A DNA stretch of 64,000 bases from Mycolicibacterium fluoranthenivorans (lineage in GTDB: Bacteria > Actinomycetota > Actinomycetes > Mycobacteriales > Mycobacteriaceae): positions 62,001 through 126,000 of the forward strand of contig NZ_JAANOW010000004.1 of the NCBI RefSeq assembly GCF_011758805.1, written 5' to 3'. Positions within the stretch are counted from its first letter, which is position 1. Every line of letters begins with the position of its first letter. The notes below the pieces were generated by a model. The model was not told where the DNA came from and searched no databases. It saw only the letters and a list, made by a program, of their open reading frames with translations. Both the position numbers and the translations under genes were made by a program. This document shows, one piece after another, positions 27,289-35,998 of the stretch.

Positions 27289-28619
27289 TGTTCTGTTCGG
27301 GGACATCGCTGACAGTTGTATGTCTCGGGACATCGCTGACACCTGAGTAGGGCGTGGACCAGCATGGTTCATGGCCCAGAAGGTGACGGCGATGGACATC
27401 CGGATGGCGGCGGCCCTGGCCGGTCAGATCCCGAACGTGGCTCAGTTCTGCCGTGACCATGACATCAGTCGGGAGACGTTCTACAAGTACCAACGACGCT
27501 TCGCGCAGTTGGGGATCGATGGTCTGCAGGAGCAGTCCCGGCGACCGTTGACCAGTCCGGGTCAGACCTCGGCCGAGATGGAGGACCTGATCGTGTTGCG
27601 GCGCAAGCAGCTGCTGGAAGCGGGCTGCGATTGCGGGCCTCAGTCGATCGTGTGGTCATTGCAGCGCGACGGCATCACCGGGGTGCCGTCGCGCTCGACG
27701 GTGTGGCAGATCCTGACCCGGCGTGGGCAGATCACTGCGCAACCGCAGAAACGCCCGAAGTCGGCGACCAAGCGTTTCTGCTTCGACCGGCCCAATGAAT
27801 GCTGGCAGTCAGACTGGACGCAGTGGATGTTGGCCGACGGCACACCAGTGGCGATCGCGGGCAGCCTCGATGATCACTCCCGCTATCTGGCCGGGCTGGC
27901 CGCAGCCGTCGGCGCCGGCACCGCTGAACTGGTCTGGACGGTGATGCTGGCCGGGATCACCGAGTGCGGGATCCCATCGATGTCGTTGACCGACAACGGG
28001 TTCGTCTATACCGGCCGACTGCGTGGTTTCGAAGCGTCTTTCGAAGCCGCGCTGCGCAGTCTGGGCGTGCGCACCATCAACTCCACGCCGTATCACCCGC
28101 AGACCTGCGGCAAGATCGAACGATTTTGGCAGACGTTGAAGAAGTGGCTCACCGCTCGCGATCCCGCGGCCACCATCGCCGAACTCAACACCTTGCTCGA
28201 GCAGTTCCGCGTCGTCTACAACCACCACAGACCGCACCGAGCACACGGTGGGGCCACCCCCGCCGAGGCGTTCAGCATCGGGGAGAAGGCCCGGCCCGCT
28301 GACCGGCCCGTGCCGGCACCGGTCGTTGTCTCCCGTCACACCGTCGGTCAGACATCGGGGTACGTGTTCGTCGCGCCCTACAAGGTCAACGTCGGACTGC
28401 GCTGGGCCGGACACGTCTGCGACATCATCCGCGACGGCGAGCACATCACCATCCTCAGCGGCACCACGCTGGTCCGGACCTTCACCGCCGACCCCACACG
28501 CCGCTACCAGCGCGGCGACAAAACCACCCGTACCTACCGCACCCGCGAACCCAAACCACCATCATGAGTGTCAGCGATGTCCCGCGACAAAAGTGTCAAC
28601 GATGTCCCGAGACACCACA
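27289..28619 (+). mobile_element. IS481-family insertion sequence, complete (1331 bp)
   Basis: The element runs between 15-bp direct repeats (27274-27288 and 28620-28634). Its imperfect terminal inverted repeats (27289-27314 and 28594-28619) match at 20 of 26 positions and begin TGT, as in the IS481 family. It holds one intact transposase gene. Each end carries two copies of GGGACATCGYTGACA (27300, 27327; and inverted at 28569, 28594). Intact ends, duplicated target and uninterrupted gene suggest a recent, probably active copy. Confidence 0.93.
27371..28567 (+). CDS. IS481-family transposase
   Basis: A 398-residue DDE transposase. N-terminal helix-turn-helix regions lie at about 15-60 (FCRDHDISRETFYKYQRRF) and again within 80-125. 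An rve integrase core follows with Asp148 (QSDWTQW), Asp208 (LTDNGF) and Glu250 (GKIERFW). The C-terminal tail includes NHHRPHRA. All three catalytic residues are present and the frame is intact, so it should be functional. It cuts and joins the IS ends at new target sites. Confidence 0.95.
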   Translation: MAQKVTAMDIRMAAALAGQIPNVAQFCRDHDISRETFYKYQRRFAQLGIDGLQEQSRRPLTSPGQTSAEMEDLIVLRRKQLLEAGCDCGPQSIVWSLQRDGITGVPSRSTVWQILTRRGQITAQPQKRPKSATKRFCFDRPNECWQSDWTQWMLADGTPVAIAGSLDDHSRYLAGLAAAVGAGTAELVWTVMLAGITECGIPSMSLTDNGFVYTGRLRGFEASFEAALRSLGVRTINSTPYHPQTCGKIERFWQTLKKWLTARDPAATIAELNTLLEQFRVVYNHHRPHRAHGGATPAEAFSIGEKARPADRPVPAPVVVSRHTVGQTSGYVFVAPYKVNVGLRWAGHVCDIIRDGEHITILSGTTLVRTFTADPTRRYQRGDKTTRTYRTREPKPPS

Positions 28620-28651
28620 CCGCGGTGACCGCGGGTAAGCGCGCCGAAATC
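28620..28651. repeat. right half of the IS-split palindrome, including 15-bp target duplication
   Basis: CCGCGGTGACCGCGG (28620-28634) duplicates the left copy, and GTAAGCGCGCCGAAATC (28635-28651) is the exact reverse complement of the left arm. After it, up to the stop of the SbcC-like gene at 28701, only about 50 bases remain. They contain a 7-codon frame with no support as a gene. Confidence 0.85.
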
Positions 28652-28700
28652 ACCTAGGAGCCCTCATGACCGCACCCGTCGCGGTCTAACGCCGTAGAGC

Positions 28701-31316
28701 TCACGCGGACAGTTCGATGACGTGCGAGTCGGCGATACCGGCATACCGCTCCGGATCACAGGTCAGCACGATGACCTGACCGTCACCACCCACGGCGTCG
28801 AACACCGCGGCCATCTTCGTCAGCCGGTCCGGATCACTGAAGCCCAAGGCGTCGTCGATGACCACCGGCACGGTGTCCTCCTTGGCGACCAGCGAGGCGC
28901 ACGCCAACCTGGCCACGATACCGATCTGTTCCTTGGCGCCGCCGGACAGCGATTCGTAGCCCACCGTGCGGCCGCCCACGGTACGGCTGCAGATACGCAG
29001 CGAGCTGTCGATGTCGACCTCGAAGTCCGCGCCGAAGACCATCCGGCCCAATCGCTCGATCTCGCCGCGAAACGGCTCGATATAGCGCAACCGCGCCGAC
29101 TCCCGGTGCCGCGCCATGACCGAGCGCAGGAGTTCAGCGGCCCGCGCCCGGCGCTCGATGCGCTGGTGCTCCGAAAAGGCGTGCTCGCGTTCGGATTCGG
29201 CTGTGTCGAGGGCACCCTTGCGGCCTTCGGTGCCGTACAGCCGCAGCGCGGTCGCGATATCGGCGAGCGCACTCGCGGCCGCGACCCGGTCCCGCTCTGC
29301 CGCGTGCGCGGCGGCGGTGGCCTCGGCCAGTGCGGCGGTGACCAGGTCCGGGTGCGCCGCGGCGAGCTCCGCATCGAGGGTGGCCACGGCGGCGGCCGCG
29401 CTCCGCGCGTGTTCGGCATCGGCTTCGGCACGCTGTCGTAGCGCCTCGTCGGTGGCGACCACGCGCTCGCCGGCCAGTCGTTCGGCGGCGGCGGTCAACT
29501 CGGCCTGTGCGGTGCCCAGCTTCTCCCGAAGCACACTCGCCGCGACCGTCGCCTCGTTGAGGCGGGTGGCCAGCCGGGCCACCAGGCCGCGTCGTTCCTG
29601 GGCGTCACGATCGGCCGCACGGGCCGCCGTCAGCGCCGCGTCGAGTTCGGCCCTGGCCGCATCCAGATCCCCGTCGGGGTACGGCTCGCCCTCGCACAGG
29701 ACGCGGTGCCGCGTGCGCAGCTGTTCCACCGTCTCGTCACCGGTCAGCGCATCCACCGTGGCGCGCAACCGGTCCCGGGTCGCGGTGCACTCCGCACGCC
29801 GCGCATGCAGAGTGCGGGCGGTGGCCGCATCAGCAGCGTCGCATCGGTGCAGCACCTCGGCCAGCGCCTGACGGGCCGCATCGAGCGCGGCGGCGGTGTC
29901 CACCGCGTCCGCACCGGGCACCACCCGGGCCGACAGCACCCCGGCGATCTCGATATCGGTCGGTGCGGCGACGCCGGCGGACCACTGCTGCCCGGCCGCG
30001 AGCACCGTGGTCCGGTCCCCGGACCGCAGCTCGATATCGGCCAGTGCGACGAGTTCCACGTGGGCGGAGGCGAGTTCGGCCCGGTCGACCGCGCGTTCCA
30101 CGGCCCGCTCGGCGGCCTCCACCTCGCGCAACAACGCATCGGTGATACTGATGGACGCCAGCTCGGCGCCGACCCGCTCGAGCTCACCGGTGGCGGCGTC
30201 GATACGCGCCAGCTTGCCTGCCAGCCGGGCCGCCTCATCGCGGGCAGCCAGCGCGGCCACCGCACCCCGGGCAGCCTCCACACGCGTCCGAGTGCCCTCA
30301 GCCGCGGCCTCGCCGGCGATCGCCGACTGTTCGGCGGCCGCGTGCTCGTCCCGGGCTGCCGCCTGGGCGCGCGCGGACTCCGCCGCGACAGAGATCAATT
30401 CCGCAGCAGCAAAAGATCTTTCGTCGATCTCACCGCGAAGGCGATCCCGCTCGGCGACCGCAGCCGCGGAGCCGCCGCGCTTGGCTTCGGCCGCCGCGGC
30501 GACCAGAGCCGCCTTGTCCCGCTCGGCGGTGAGCCGCTCGACGGCGGCCGCCACCTCCCGCGCCTGCGCCAGCCGCACCTGGGCGGCGTCGCGTTGCGCG
30601 GCAAGCTCGGCCACGGTGGTCGTCAGTACCGCGTGGCGGTTGACCGCGTCGTCGACCTCGGCCACCGCGGCGGCACGGGCGGCCACCTCCGCGTCGGCGT
30701 CCCGCAACCGCTGGATGGCCGCAGCCCACACGCCGGTCGGGCGGCCGGTCTGGGTGAAATAGGTCAGGTACTCGGCGTCGATGCGGTCGATCAGCAGCGG
30801 ATCGGAATCTGTGCCGCCGGTGGTGTCCCCGGCTCCGGCGGCCACGTCGAGCGCGCGCGAGAGCGCATCACAGCCGGACAGATCCACCGGCGCGGTGGCG
30901 GTCGCCTGCAGTACCCGCTGCGCCTGCCACAGCGCCGTGTCCACAGTCTCGTCCAGCATGGCCAACACGCGTTCGTGCGCCTCGTCACCGGTGAGCTGCT
31001 CACGGCGCGGGGACAGCACGGTCAGCTCGGTCTCGGCACGCTTGTGGAACCGCTTGCGATAGACGAAACGGTAAGGACCGGTGGAAATTTCGGCGATGAC
31101 CTCCGAACCCACATCGGCGTGGGTGGGCTTGACCGCCTTGACCTCTTTCTTGGTGGAGCGGTCCTTGGACATCAACAACAGGTCGAGCGCCTCGATCATC
31201 GAGGACTTGCCGATCTCGTTGGCACCGCTGATCACCACGACACCGCGGTCGGGGAAATCGATATCGCGGTGGGCCACCCCACGGTAGTTGGTCAGTGTCA
31301 GGCGGTGCAGTTTCAT
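28701..31316 (-). CDS. SbcC/Rad50-like DNA repair ATPase (Rv1278 type)
   Basis: An 871-residue SMC-like ATPase. The N-terminal Walker A is SGANEIGKSS (about 30-39). The long Ala/Glu/Arg-rich middle (about 180-690) is predicted coiled coil. The C-terminal part has the ABC signature SLSGGAKEQ and Walker B VVIDDALGF. It would pair with the SbcD-like nuclease encoded just upstream (ATGA overlap) to process DNA ends. A clear zinc-hook CxxC is not seen in the coiled-coil region, unlike classical Rad50/SbcC. Corresponds to Rv1278 by position and length as recalled. Confidence 0.85.
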   Translation of the reverse strand: MKLHRLTLTNYRGVAHRDIDFPDRGVVVISGANEIGKSSMIEALDLLLMSKDRSTKKEVKAVKPTHADVGSEVIAEISTGPYRFVYRKRFHKRAETELTVLSPRREQLTGDEAHERVLAMLDETVDTALWQAQRVLQATATAPVDLSGCDALSRALDVAAGAGDTTGGTDSDPLLIDRIDAEYLTYFTQTGRPTGVWAAAIQRLRDADAEVAARAAAVAEVDDAVNRHAVLTTTVAELAAQRDAAQVRLAQAREVAAAVERLTAERDKAALVAAAAEAKRGGSAAAVAERDRLRGEIDERSFAAAELISVAAESARAQAAARDEHAAAEQSAIAGEAAAEGTRTRVEAARGAVAALAARDEAARLAGKLARIDAATGELERVGAELASISITDALLREVEAAERAVERAVDRAELASAHVELVALADIELRSGDRTTVLAAGQQWSAGVAAPTDIEIAGVLSARVVPGADAVDTAAALDAARQALAEVLHRCDAADAATARTLHARRAECTATRDRLRATVDALTGDETVEQLRTRHRVLCEGEPYPDGDLDAARAELDAALTAARAADRDAQERRGLVARLATRLNEATVAASVLREKLGTAQAELTAAAERLAGERVVATDEALRQRAEADAEHARSAAAAVATLDAELAAAHPDLVTAALAEATAAAHAAERDRVAAASALADIATALRLYGTEGRKGALDTAESEREHAFSEHQRIERRARAAELLRSVMARHRESARLRYIEPFRGEIERLGRMVFGADFEVDIDSSLRICSRTVGGRTVGYESLSGGAKEQIGIVARLACASLVAKEDTVPVVIDDALGFSDPDRLTKMAAVFDAVGGDGQVIVLTCDPERYAGIADSHVIELSA

Positions 31317-32458
31317 GCGACCCGTCCTTCGGCGAGCCGCAGCAGCAGCCCGAGGGCCGAGCGGGCATCGTCGGCGTCGGCACCGTCGGCCCGTGCGGTG
31401 GCCATCAACTCCTGCACCGCGCCGGCGGCGAAACCGCCGATCGACAGATCGTCGAACTCACCGTCGGCGGGGATCACCGCGATATCGGTGTGCCGCTCCC
31501 ACAACCGCAGCGAGGCGAACAACCTCGCGTACCGGTCCAGGCAGGCATCCAGCTTCGCCTTGTCGGTGACGGTGAGCGAACCCTTGAGCACCAATCGCAC
31601 GACGGTGCGGTCCTTGTCCGGCAACTGGTCCAGGTTGATGTCCAGAGTGGCGATATCGCGGTCGTCGTCCACCTCGTGGCGCAGGGTGATGAATCGCCAC
31701 CGACCGAGATGCCGCGCGCTCACCTGCACCTGCGACTCGTCGAGATCGACGATGAGCACATGCCCCGGATCGGATTCCACGTCGTCGTAGTTGGTGACCT
31801 CCGGAGAGCCGGAGTACCAGATGCGTCCCGTGTCACCGACCCGGGTGCGGGAGTGCTTGTCCCCCAACGCGACATAGTGCACCGCGCCACGCTCGAGTGC
31901 GTCGTTCAGAGCGGCCAGCCGAATCAGCGACGGCTTGGCCGGGTCCGGGTCCAGCACGTCCACGCCGCCGTGCGCGACGAGCACCCGCAGCGTCCCGTCA
32001 GCGGGCAGCGATTGCAGCACCGCGCCGGCCAGATCGGTGGTCGGCGCCTTGGACCGCCATGGCGCGGCCACGATCTCCAGACCGGGACGGACCTCAAAGA
32101 CGCCGTCGCGGTCCAGCACGGTGACATTGTCGGGCCGTTCCGCGAGGAACAGGGCGCTGGTGTAGACCGAGCCGGCGTCCAGCGGGTCGTGGTTGCCCGG
32201 CAGTAGGTAGACCGGAACCCCGATGGCGCGCATGGCTTCCAGCGATTTGCTGACCTCGGCGGGCGCGAGCTGGTTGTGCTCGAACACGTCACCGGCCACC
32301 ACCACGAACTCGGCCCCGGTCTCGGCGGCCAGCGCACCGAGCCCCGCCACGGCCTCCCGACGGGCTGCGGAGTAGCGCGGCTGTGCTTCCGAGCCACCGG
32401 CTCCGAGGAAGTGCCGCGTCATACCGAGCTGCCAGTCGGCGGTGTGGAGGAAACGCAT
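31313..32458 (-). CDS. SbcD/Mre11-like metallophosphoesterase (Rv1277 type)
   Basis: A 381-residue calcineurin-like phosphoesterase. Metal-binding motifs are in order: HTADWQLG (residues 5-12), AGDVFEHN near 60, GNHD near 90, a conserved His in VAHGG, and GDKHS. This is the Mre11/SbcD nuclease plan. It likely forms a DNA-end-processing complex with the SbcC-like ATPase whose start overlaps its stop. The ATG at 32458 was chosen because it begins MRFLHTADWQLG and follows a TAGACT -10 by 7 nt. It is divergent from the SixA-type gene. Confidence 0.88.
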   Translation of the reverse strand: MRFLHTADWQLGMTRHFLGAGGSEAQPRYSAARREAVAGLGALAAETGAEFVVVAGDVFEHNQLAPAEVSKSLEAMRAIGVPVYLLPGNHDPLDAGSVYTSALFLAERPDNVTVLDRDGVFEVRPGLEIVAAPWRSKAPTTDLAGAVLQSLPADGTLRVLVAHGGVDVLDPDPAKPSLIRLAALNDALERGAVHYVALGDKHSRTRVGDTGRIWYSGSPEVTNYDDVESDPGHVLIVDLDESQVQVSARHLGRWRFITLRHEVDDDRDIATLDINLDQLPDKDRTVVRLVLKGSLTVTDKAKLDACLDRYARLFASLRLWERHTDIAVIPADGEFDDLSIGGFAAGAVQELMATARADGADADDARSALGLLLRLAEGRVA

Positions 32459-32471
32459 GACGGGAAGTCTA
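32456..32471 (-). promoter_or_regulatory. leaderless-type -10 of the SbcD-like gene
   Basis: Minus-strand TAGACT (32471-32466) is followed by seven bases and the ATG. It is back-to-back with the SixA-type gene promoter at 32526, leaving a compact divergent region. Confidence 0.45.
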
Positions 32472-32525
32472 GGTTCGACCGCCGACAAGTCCCGGGATGC
32501 GCATCGGCTCGCCGTCGGGGAACCG

Positions 32526-32540
32526 TACGGTGGCTCTATG
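32526..32540 (+). promoter_or_regulatory. leaderless-type -10 of the SixA-like gene
   Basis: TACGGT (32526-32531) is followed by six bases and ATG at 32538, with no ribosome binding site. Confidence 0.45.
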
Positions 32541-33029
32541 CGAACCCTCATCTTGTTGCGGCATGGCAAGTCGGACTATCCGACCGGAGTGTCCGACCAC
32601 GACCGTCCGCTGGCCCCGCGCGGCATTCGGGAGAGCGCACTGGCCGGGGACTGGCTGCGCGAGCACGCACCCCGGATCGACGCGGTGCTGTGTTCCACCG
32701 CGACGCGGACGCGGCAGACGCTGGCCCGCACCGGCATCGACGCACCGGTGACGTTCGTCGACCGCCTCTACGACTCCAGCCCGGGCATCGTCCTTGCCGA
32801 GATCAACGAGGTCGCAGAAGAAACCGGCACCCTGCTGGTCGTCGGGCACGAGCCCGTGCTGTCCGCGCTGGCCTTGGGGCTGGCCGGGGCGGCCAGCTCC
32901 GCGGAGGCCGTCGAGACCATCGAGCAGAAGTTCCCCACGTCGGCAATCGCGGTACTGCAGGTCCAAACTCCGTGGAGTGCGCTGGAACTGGGCGGCGCCC
33001 AGCTGGTCACCGTCCACATACCCCGGTAA
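32538..33029 (+). CDS. SixA-type histidine phosphatase (phosphohistidine phosphatase family)
   Basis: A 163-residue histidine phosphatase (phosphoglycerate-mutase-like). The catalytic RHG (His9) sits in LLRHGKSDYP, a conserved Arg is in STATRTRQT, and the second His is in VVGHEPVLS near 95. SixA removes phosphate from phosphohistidine in signalling proteins; the partner here is unknown. The ATG at 32538 gives the family start MRTLILLRHGKS. Corresponds to Rv1276c (158 residues as recalled). It lies tail-to-tail with lprC, 6 bases away. Confidence 0.87.
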   Translation: MRTLILLRHGKSDYPTGVSDHDRPLAPRGIRESALAGDWLREHAPRIDAVLCSTATRTRQTLARTGIDAPVTFVDRLYDSSPGIVLAEINEVAEETGTLLVVGHEPVLSALALGLAGAASSAEAVETIEQKFPTSAIAVLQVQTPWSALELGGAQLVTVHIPR

Positions 33030-33035
33030 CGGTGG

Positions 33036-33581
33036 TCAGGAGCTGGTGGCCAGCGTCAGTTCCATCAGCTTCAGCGCCATCGAGCAGGCGTCGATACCCG
33101 GCGTCTGTGGGTTCACCCACCAGCCGACCACCCCGCTGGCATCGCTGGCGACCCCGCAGGCGCCGTTGGCCGCCGGGTTCTTCATCACGATGGACGGCAC
33201 ACCGGCCACCGCGCGGTTCTCGACCTGGTACTTCAGCTTGTCCGCGACCTGCTTCTCGTTGTCCAGGCTGCCCTGCTCGAACCAGAACCGGGTGATGTCG
33301 ATCAGGCCCGCAGGGTTGGCGGCCTGCCAGCGGCACACCGCACCGACGAAGGTGCTCTGGATGTCCAGCGGATCCGCCCCGACCGTCTTGGCCAGGATGT
33401 CCTCGGTGAGGACATCGCATTCCTTCAGCAGGTTCGGGTAGGTCTTCTGCGAATCGTTGTTGCGCGGCACATCGCCCGAACCGGCCTTCACCGCCGTCCC
33501 GTCCACCGTCGAGGAGCAACCGGCCAGCAACGCGACCGCTGAAGCCATAGTGGCCAGCGCAGTGAAAACCCGGCGGCTCAT
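33036..33581 (-). CDS. lprC: lipoprotein LprC (DUF3558 type)
   Basis: A 181-residue lipoprotein with signal peptide MSRRVFTALATMASAVALLAGC and lipobox Cys22. The mature part carries paired cysteines (ECDVLTED, AVCRW) and a WWVNPQ segment typical of DUF3558 lipoproteins. The ATG at 33581 overlaps the lprB stop (ATGA), so the pair is translationally coupled. Length equals LprC of M. tuberculosis (180 as recalled). Function is unknown; it is attached to the outer face of the cell membrane. Confidence 0.9.
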   Translation of the reverse strand: MSRRVFTALATMASAVALLAGCSSTVDGTAVKAGSGDVPRNNDSQKTYPNLLKECDVLTEDILAKTVGADPLDIQSTFVGAVCRWQAANPAGLIDITRFWFEQGSLDNEKQVADKLKYQVENRAVAGVPSIVMKNPAANGACGVASDASGVVGWWVNPQTPGIDACSMALKLMELTLATSS

Positions 33582-34159
33582 TTGGCGTTCACAATCGATT
33601 GCCGGGTCAGTTCCTTGGCCACATCGCACGGGTCGGGATACGGCTTCTCGGCGAAGCTGACGGACCACTCGATGAAGTCGTCGTCGAACTGGATGCCGAT
33701 CTCACACAAGCTCTTGCCCAGCACGGGGTCCTCCCCGACCGCGATGAAACCGTTGCGTCCCTCGATGGTGATGTCGTCGACGCTGGCGCGGGACAGTTCC
33801 TCGGTCTTGCGCTCGCGACCGATGGGGCTGCCACGGAAGCTGGTGAAGGAGAAGTGCGGGCCGACGATGCCGCCACCGGCCAGCCACTGGCACCCCACCG
33901 AATTGCGTGCGGTGTTGACCAGACCGGTCACCTTGGTCAACTGCGCAACCGTCTGGTCGCTGATGCCGCCGCACTCGGGGAAGATCGGACCGTGCTTGGC
34001 CTGCGGCGCCGACGCCGTACTGGAGGGCACCTGGGGCGAGCTCGGGCTGTCCGAGTTCGAGCAGGCGGCAACCAACGGGAGCGCGGCGGCCGCGGCGGTC
34101 ACAAGGACCAATGTCTTCGCGGAACCGCTGAATCGGCGGTGGCCTCGTCTGGGCGTCAC
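33578..34159 (-). CDS. lprB: lipoprotein LprB (DUF3558 type)
   Basis: A 193-residue lipoprotein. The signal peptide ends VAAC with lipid-modified Cys33. The mature part has FPECGGISDQTV, SVGCQWLAGGG and DPCDVAKELTRQSI, matching LprB of M. tuberculosis closely from memory. The GTG at 34159 is chosen over an ATG 14 codons upstream because TACAGT ends 7 nt before it and the extra residues add nothing to the signal peptide. It overlaps lprC by four bases. Confidence 0.9.
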   Translation of the reverse strand: MTPRRGHRRFSGSAKTLVLVTAAAAALPLVAACSNSDSPSSPQVPSSTASAPQAKHGPIFPECGGISDQTVAQLTKVTGLVNTARNSVGCQWLAGGGIVGPHFSFTSFRGSPIGRERKTEELSRASVDDITIEGRNGFIAVGEDPVLGKSLCEIGIQFDDDFIEWSVSFAEKPYPDPCDVAKELTRQSIVNAK

Positions 34160-34172
34160 GACATGCACTGTA
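34157..34172 (-). promoter_or_regulatory. leaderless-type -10 of lprB-lprC
   Basis: Minus-strand TACAGT (34172-34167), seven bases, then GTG (34159-34157). This geometry decides the lprB start. Confidence 0.5.
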
Positions 34173-34273
34173 GCGGCAGCCTGGCGCAGAACCACTGACA
34201 TGCGCACTGACCTGCCTTTTCGTGTCCCATGCCGAAGATCGGCGAACACAGGGCGGTATGCGACAGTAACCAG

Positions 34274-35998
34274 ATGCTCCTGGCGTTGCTGCGACGGTAC
34301 GTGCGGCCCTACCGCGGGTTGCTCATCGTCGTGGCGACGCTTCAGGTGATCAGCACCCTCGCGTCGCTGTATCTGCCGACGATCAACGCCGACATCATCG
34401 ATCAGGGTGTGGCCAAGGGCGACACCCCGGCGATCGTCCGCCTCGGCGGCGTGATGCTCGGGGTGACCGCCCTGCAGGTGGTGTGCGCGGTGGGCGCCGT
34501 GTTCTTCGGCTCCCGGGCCAGTGTCGGCTTCGGCCGCGACCTGCGGTCGTCGATCTTTCGCCATGTGCTCGGCTTCTCGTCGACCGAGACGGCCCGGTTC
34601 GGCGCCCCGACGTTGCTGACCCGGACCACCAATGACGTCCAGCAGATCCAGCTGCTGGTGCAGATGACCTCCACCATGCTCATCACCGCACCGATCATGG
34701 GTGTCGGCGGTATCGCGATGGCGGTGCACCAGGACGCCGGCCTGTCCTGGCTGCTGCTGATCAGTGTGCCGGTGCTGGCGCTGGCCAACTATCTCGTGAT
34801 CAGGCATCTGCTGCCGATCTTCCGCTCCATGCAACGCCTCATCGACGGGATCAACCGGGTGCTGCGCGAGCAGCTGGCCGGTATCCGGGTGGTGCGGGCC
34901 TTCGCCCGGGAATCGCTGGAGCGCAGCAGGTTCGACGAGGCCAACCGCGCGCTGGCGGACACCGCGATCACCGCCGGACGGTGGCAGGCCGTGATGCTGC
35001 CGGTGACCACCCTGGTGATCAACGTGTCCAGCGTCGCGCTGATCTGGTTCGGCGGGCACCGCATCGACGCCGGGCAGATGCAGGTCGGTTCGCTGATCGC
35101 GTTCCTGGCCTATTTCATGCAGATCCTGATGGCCGTACTGCTGGCCACCCTGCTGCTGGTGCTGTTGCCCCGCGCGTCGGCATGCGCGGAACGCATCACC
35201 GAGGTGTTGGGCGCCCACCCGCAGATCACCGATCCCGCGCATCCGGTGCGCGTCGACGCGCTCCGCGGCGAGGTCACGTTGCGCGGAGCCACCTTCAGCT
35301 ACCCGGGCGCGGACCGACCTGTCGTGCAGGGGGTTTCGCTGACCGCCCGGCCGGGCACCGTGACGGCCATCGTCGGCAGCACCGGATCGGGCAAATCGAC
35401 ACTGGTGTCGCTCATCGCCCGCCAGTACGACGTCACCGCCGGCGCGGTGCTGGTCGACGGGCTCGACATCCGGGACTACGGCACCGAAACCCTGTGGTCG
35501 GCAATCGGGTTGGTGCCTCAGCGCGGCTACCTTTTCACCGGGACGATCGCCGACAACCTGCGCTATGGGCGCAGTGACGCCACCGAGGACGATATGTGGG
35601 CCGCGTTGCGGGTCGCCGCCGCCGACGATTTCGTCCGGGCCGACCCCGACGGCCTGCAGATGCGGGTCGCCCAGGGCGGCATCAACTTCTCCGGCGGTCA
35701 GCGGCAGCGGCTGGCCATCGCGCGGGCGGTGATCCGGCGGCCCTCGGTGTACCTGTTCGACGATGCCTTCTCCGCGCTGGACGTACGCACCGATGCACGG
35801 GTGCGTGCGGCGCTGCGCGAAGCGTCGGCGGACGCGACGGTGATCATCGTGTCGCAACGGATTTCCACCGTGGCCGGTGCCGATCAGGTGATCGTCATCG
35901 ATGCCGGACGGGTGGTCGGTACGGGCACGCACTCCTCGCTGCTGCGGGACTGCCCGCCCTACGCCGAGTTCGTCGACTCCCAGTCGGTGACCGCATGA
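34274..35998 (+). CDS. ABC exporter subunit (TM + ATPase), Rv1273c type
   Basis: A 574-residue half-transporter. Six membrane helices occupy about 1-310. The ATPase follows with Walker [10 protein letters not shown]-loop, signature [16 protein letters not shown] and Walker [12 protein letters not shown]. Asp follows Asp in Walker B where most ABC exporters have Glu, so this is probably the catalytically degenerate half of a heterodimer. The downstream gene (ATGA overlap) supplies the partner with a normal LDEATSSVD. The pair would export a lipid or drug-like substrate. Start chosen at [13 protein letters not shown]. Confidence 0.9.
   Translation: MLLALLRRYVRPYRGLLIVVATLQVISTLASLYLPTINADIIDQGVAKGDTPAIVRLGGVMLGVTALQVVCAVGAVFFGSRASVGFGRDLRSSIFRHVLGFSSTETARFGAPTLLTRTTNDVQQIQLLVQMTSTMLITAPIMGVGGIAMAVHQDAGLSWLLLISVPVLALANYLVIRHLLPIFRSMQRLIDGINRVLREQLAGIRVVRAFARESLERSRFDEANRALADTAITAGRWQAVMLPVTTLVINVSSVALIWFGGHRIDAGQMQVGSLIAFLAYFMQILMAVLLATLLLVLLPRASACAERITEVLGAHPQITDPAHPVRVDALRGEVTLRGATFSYPGADRPVVQGVSLTARPGTVTAIVGSTGSGKSTLVSLIARQYDVTAGAVLVDGLDIRDYGTETLWSAIGLVPQRGYLFTGTIADNLRYGRSDATEDDMWAALRVAAADDFVRADPDGLQMRVAQGGINFSGGQRQRLAIARAVIRRPSVYLFDDAFSALDVRTDARVRAALREASADATVIIVSQRISTVAGADQVIVIDAGRVVGTGTHSSLLRDCPPYAEFVDSQSVTA

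Noticed and set aside
27257..28651. Reading the 32-bp outer inverted repeats as the true ends of the mobile element
   Set aside because: The inner TGT-starting 26-bp repeats match IS481 ends, and the 15-bp core is a direct repeat. The outer arms rejoin into one palindrome, so they are target DNA.
28666..28689. 7-codon frame MTAPVAV after the insertion sequence, with an AGGAG-like stretch
   Set aside because: Too short to support as a gene and without any conserved context. It could be a vestige, but nothing shows translation.
34262..34274. GACAGT six bases before the first ABC exporter gene as another leaderless -10
   Set aside because: It lacks the leading T of TANNNT, so it was not counted with the twelve clear cases.
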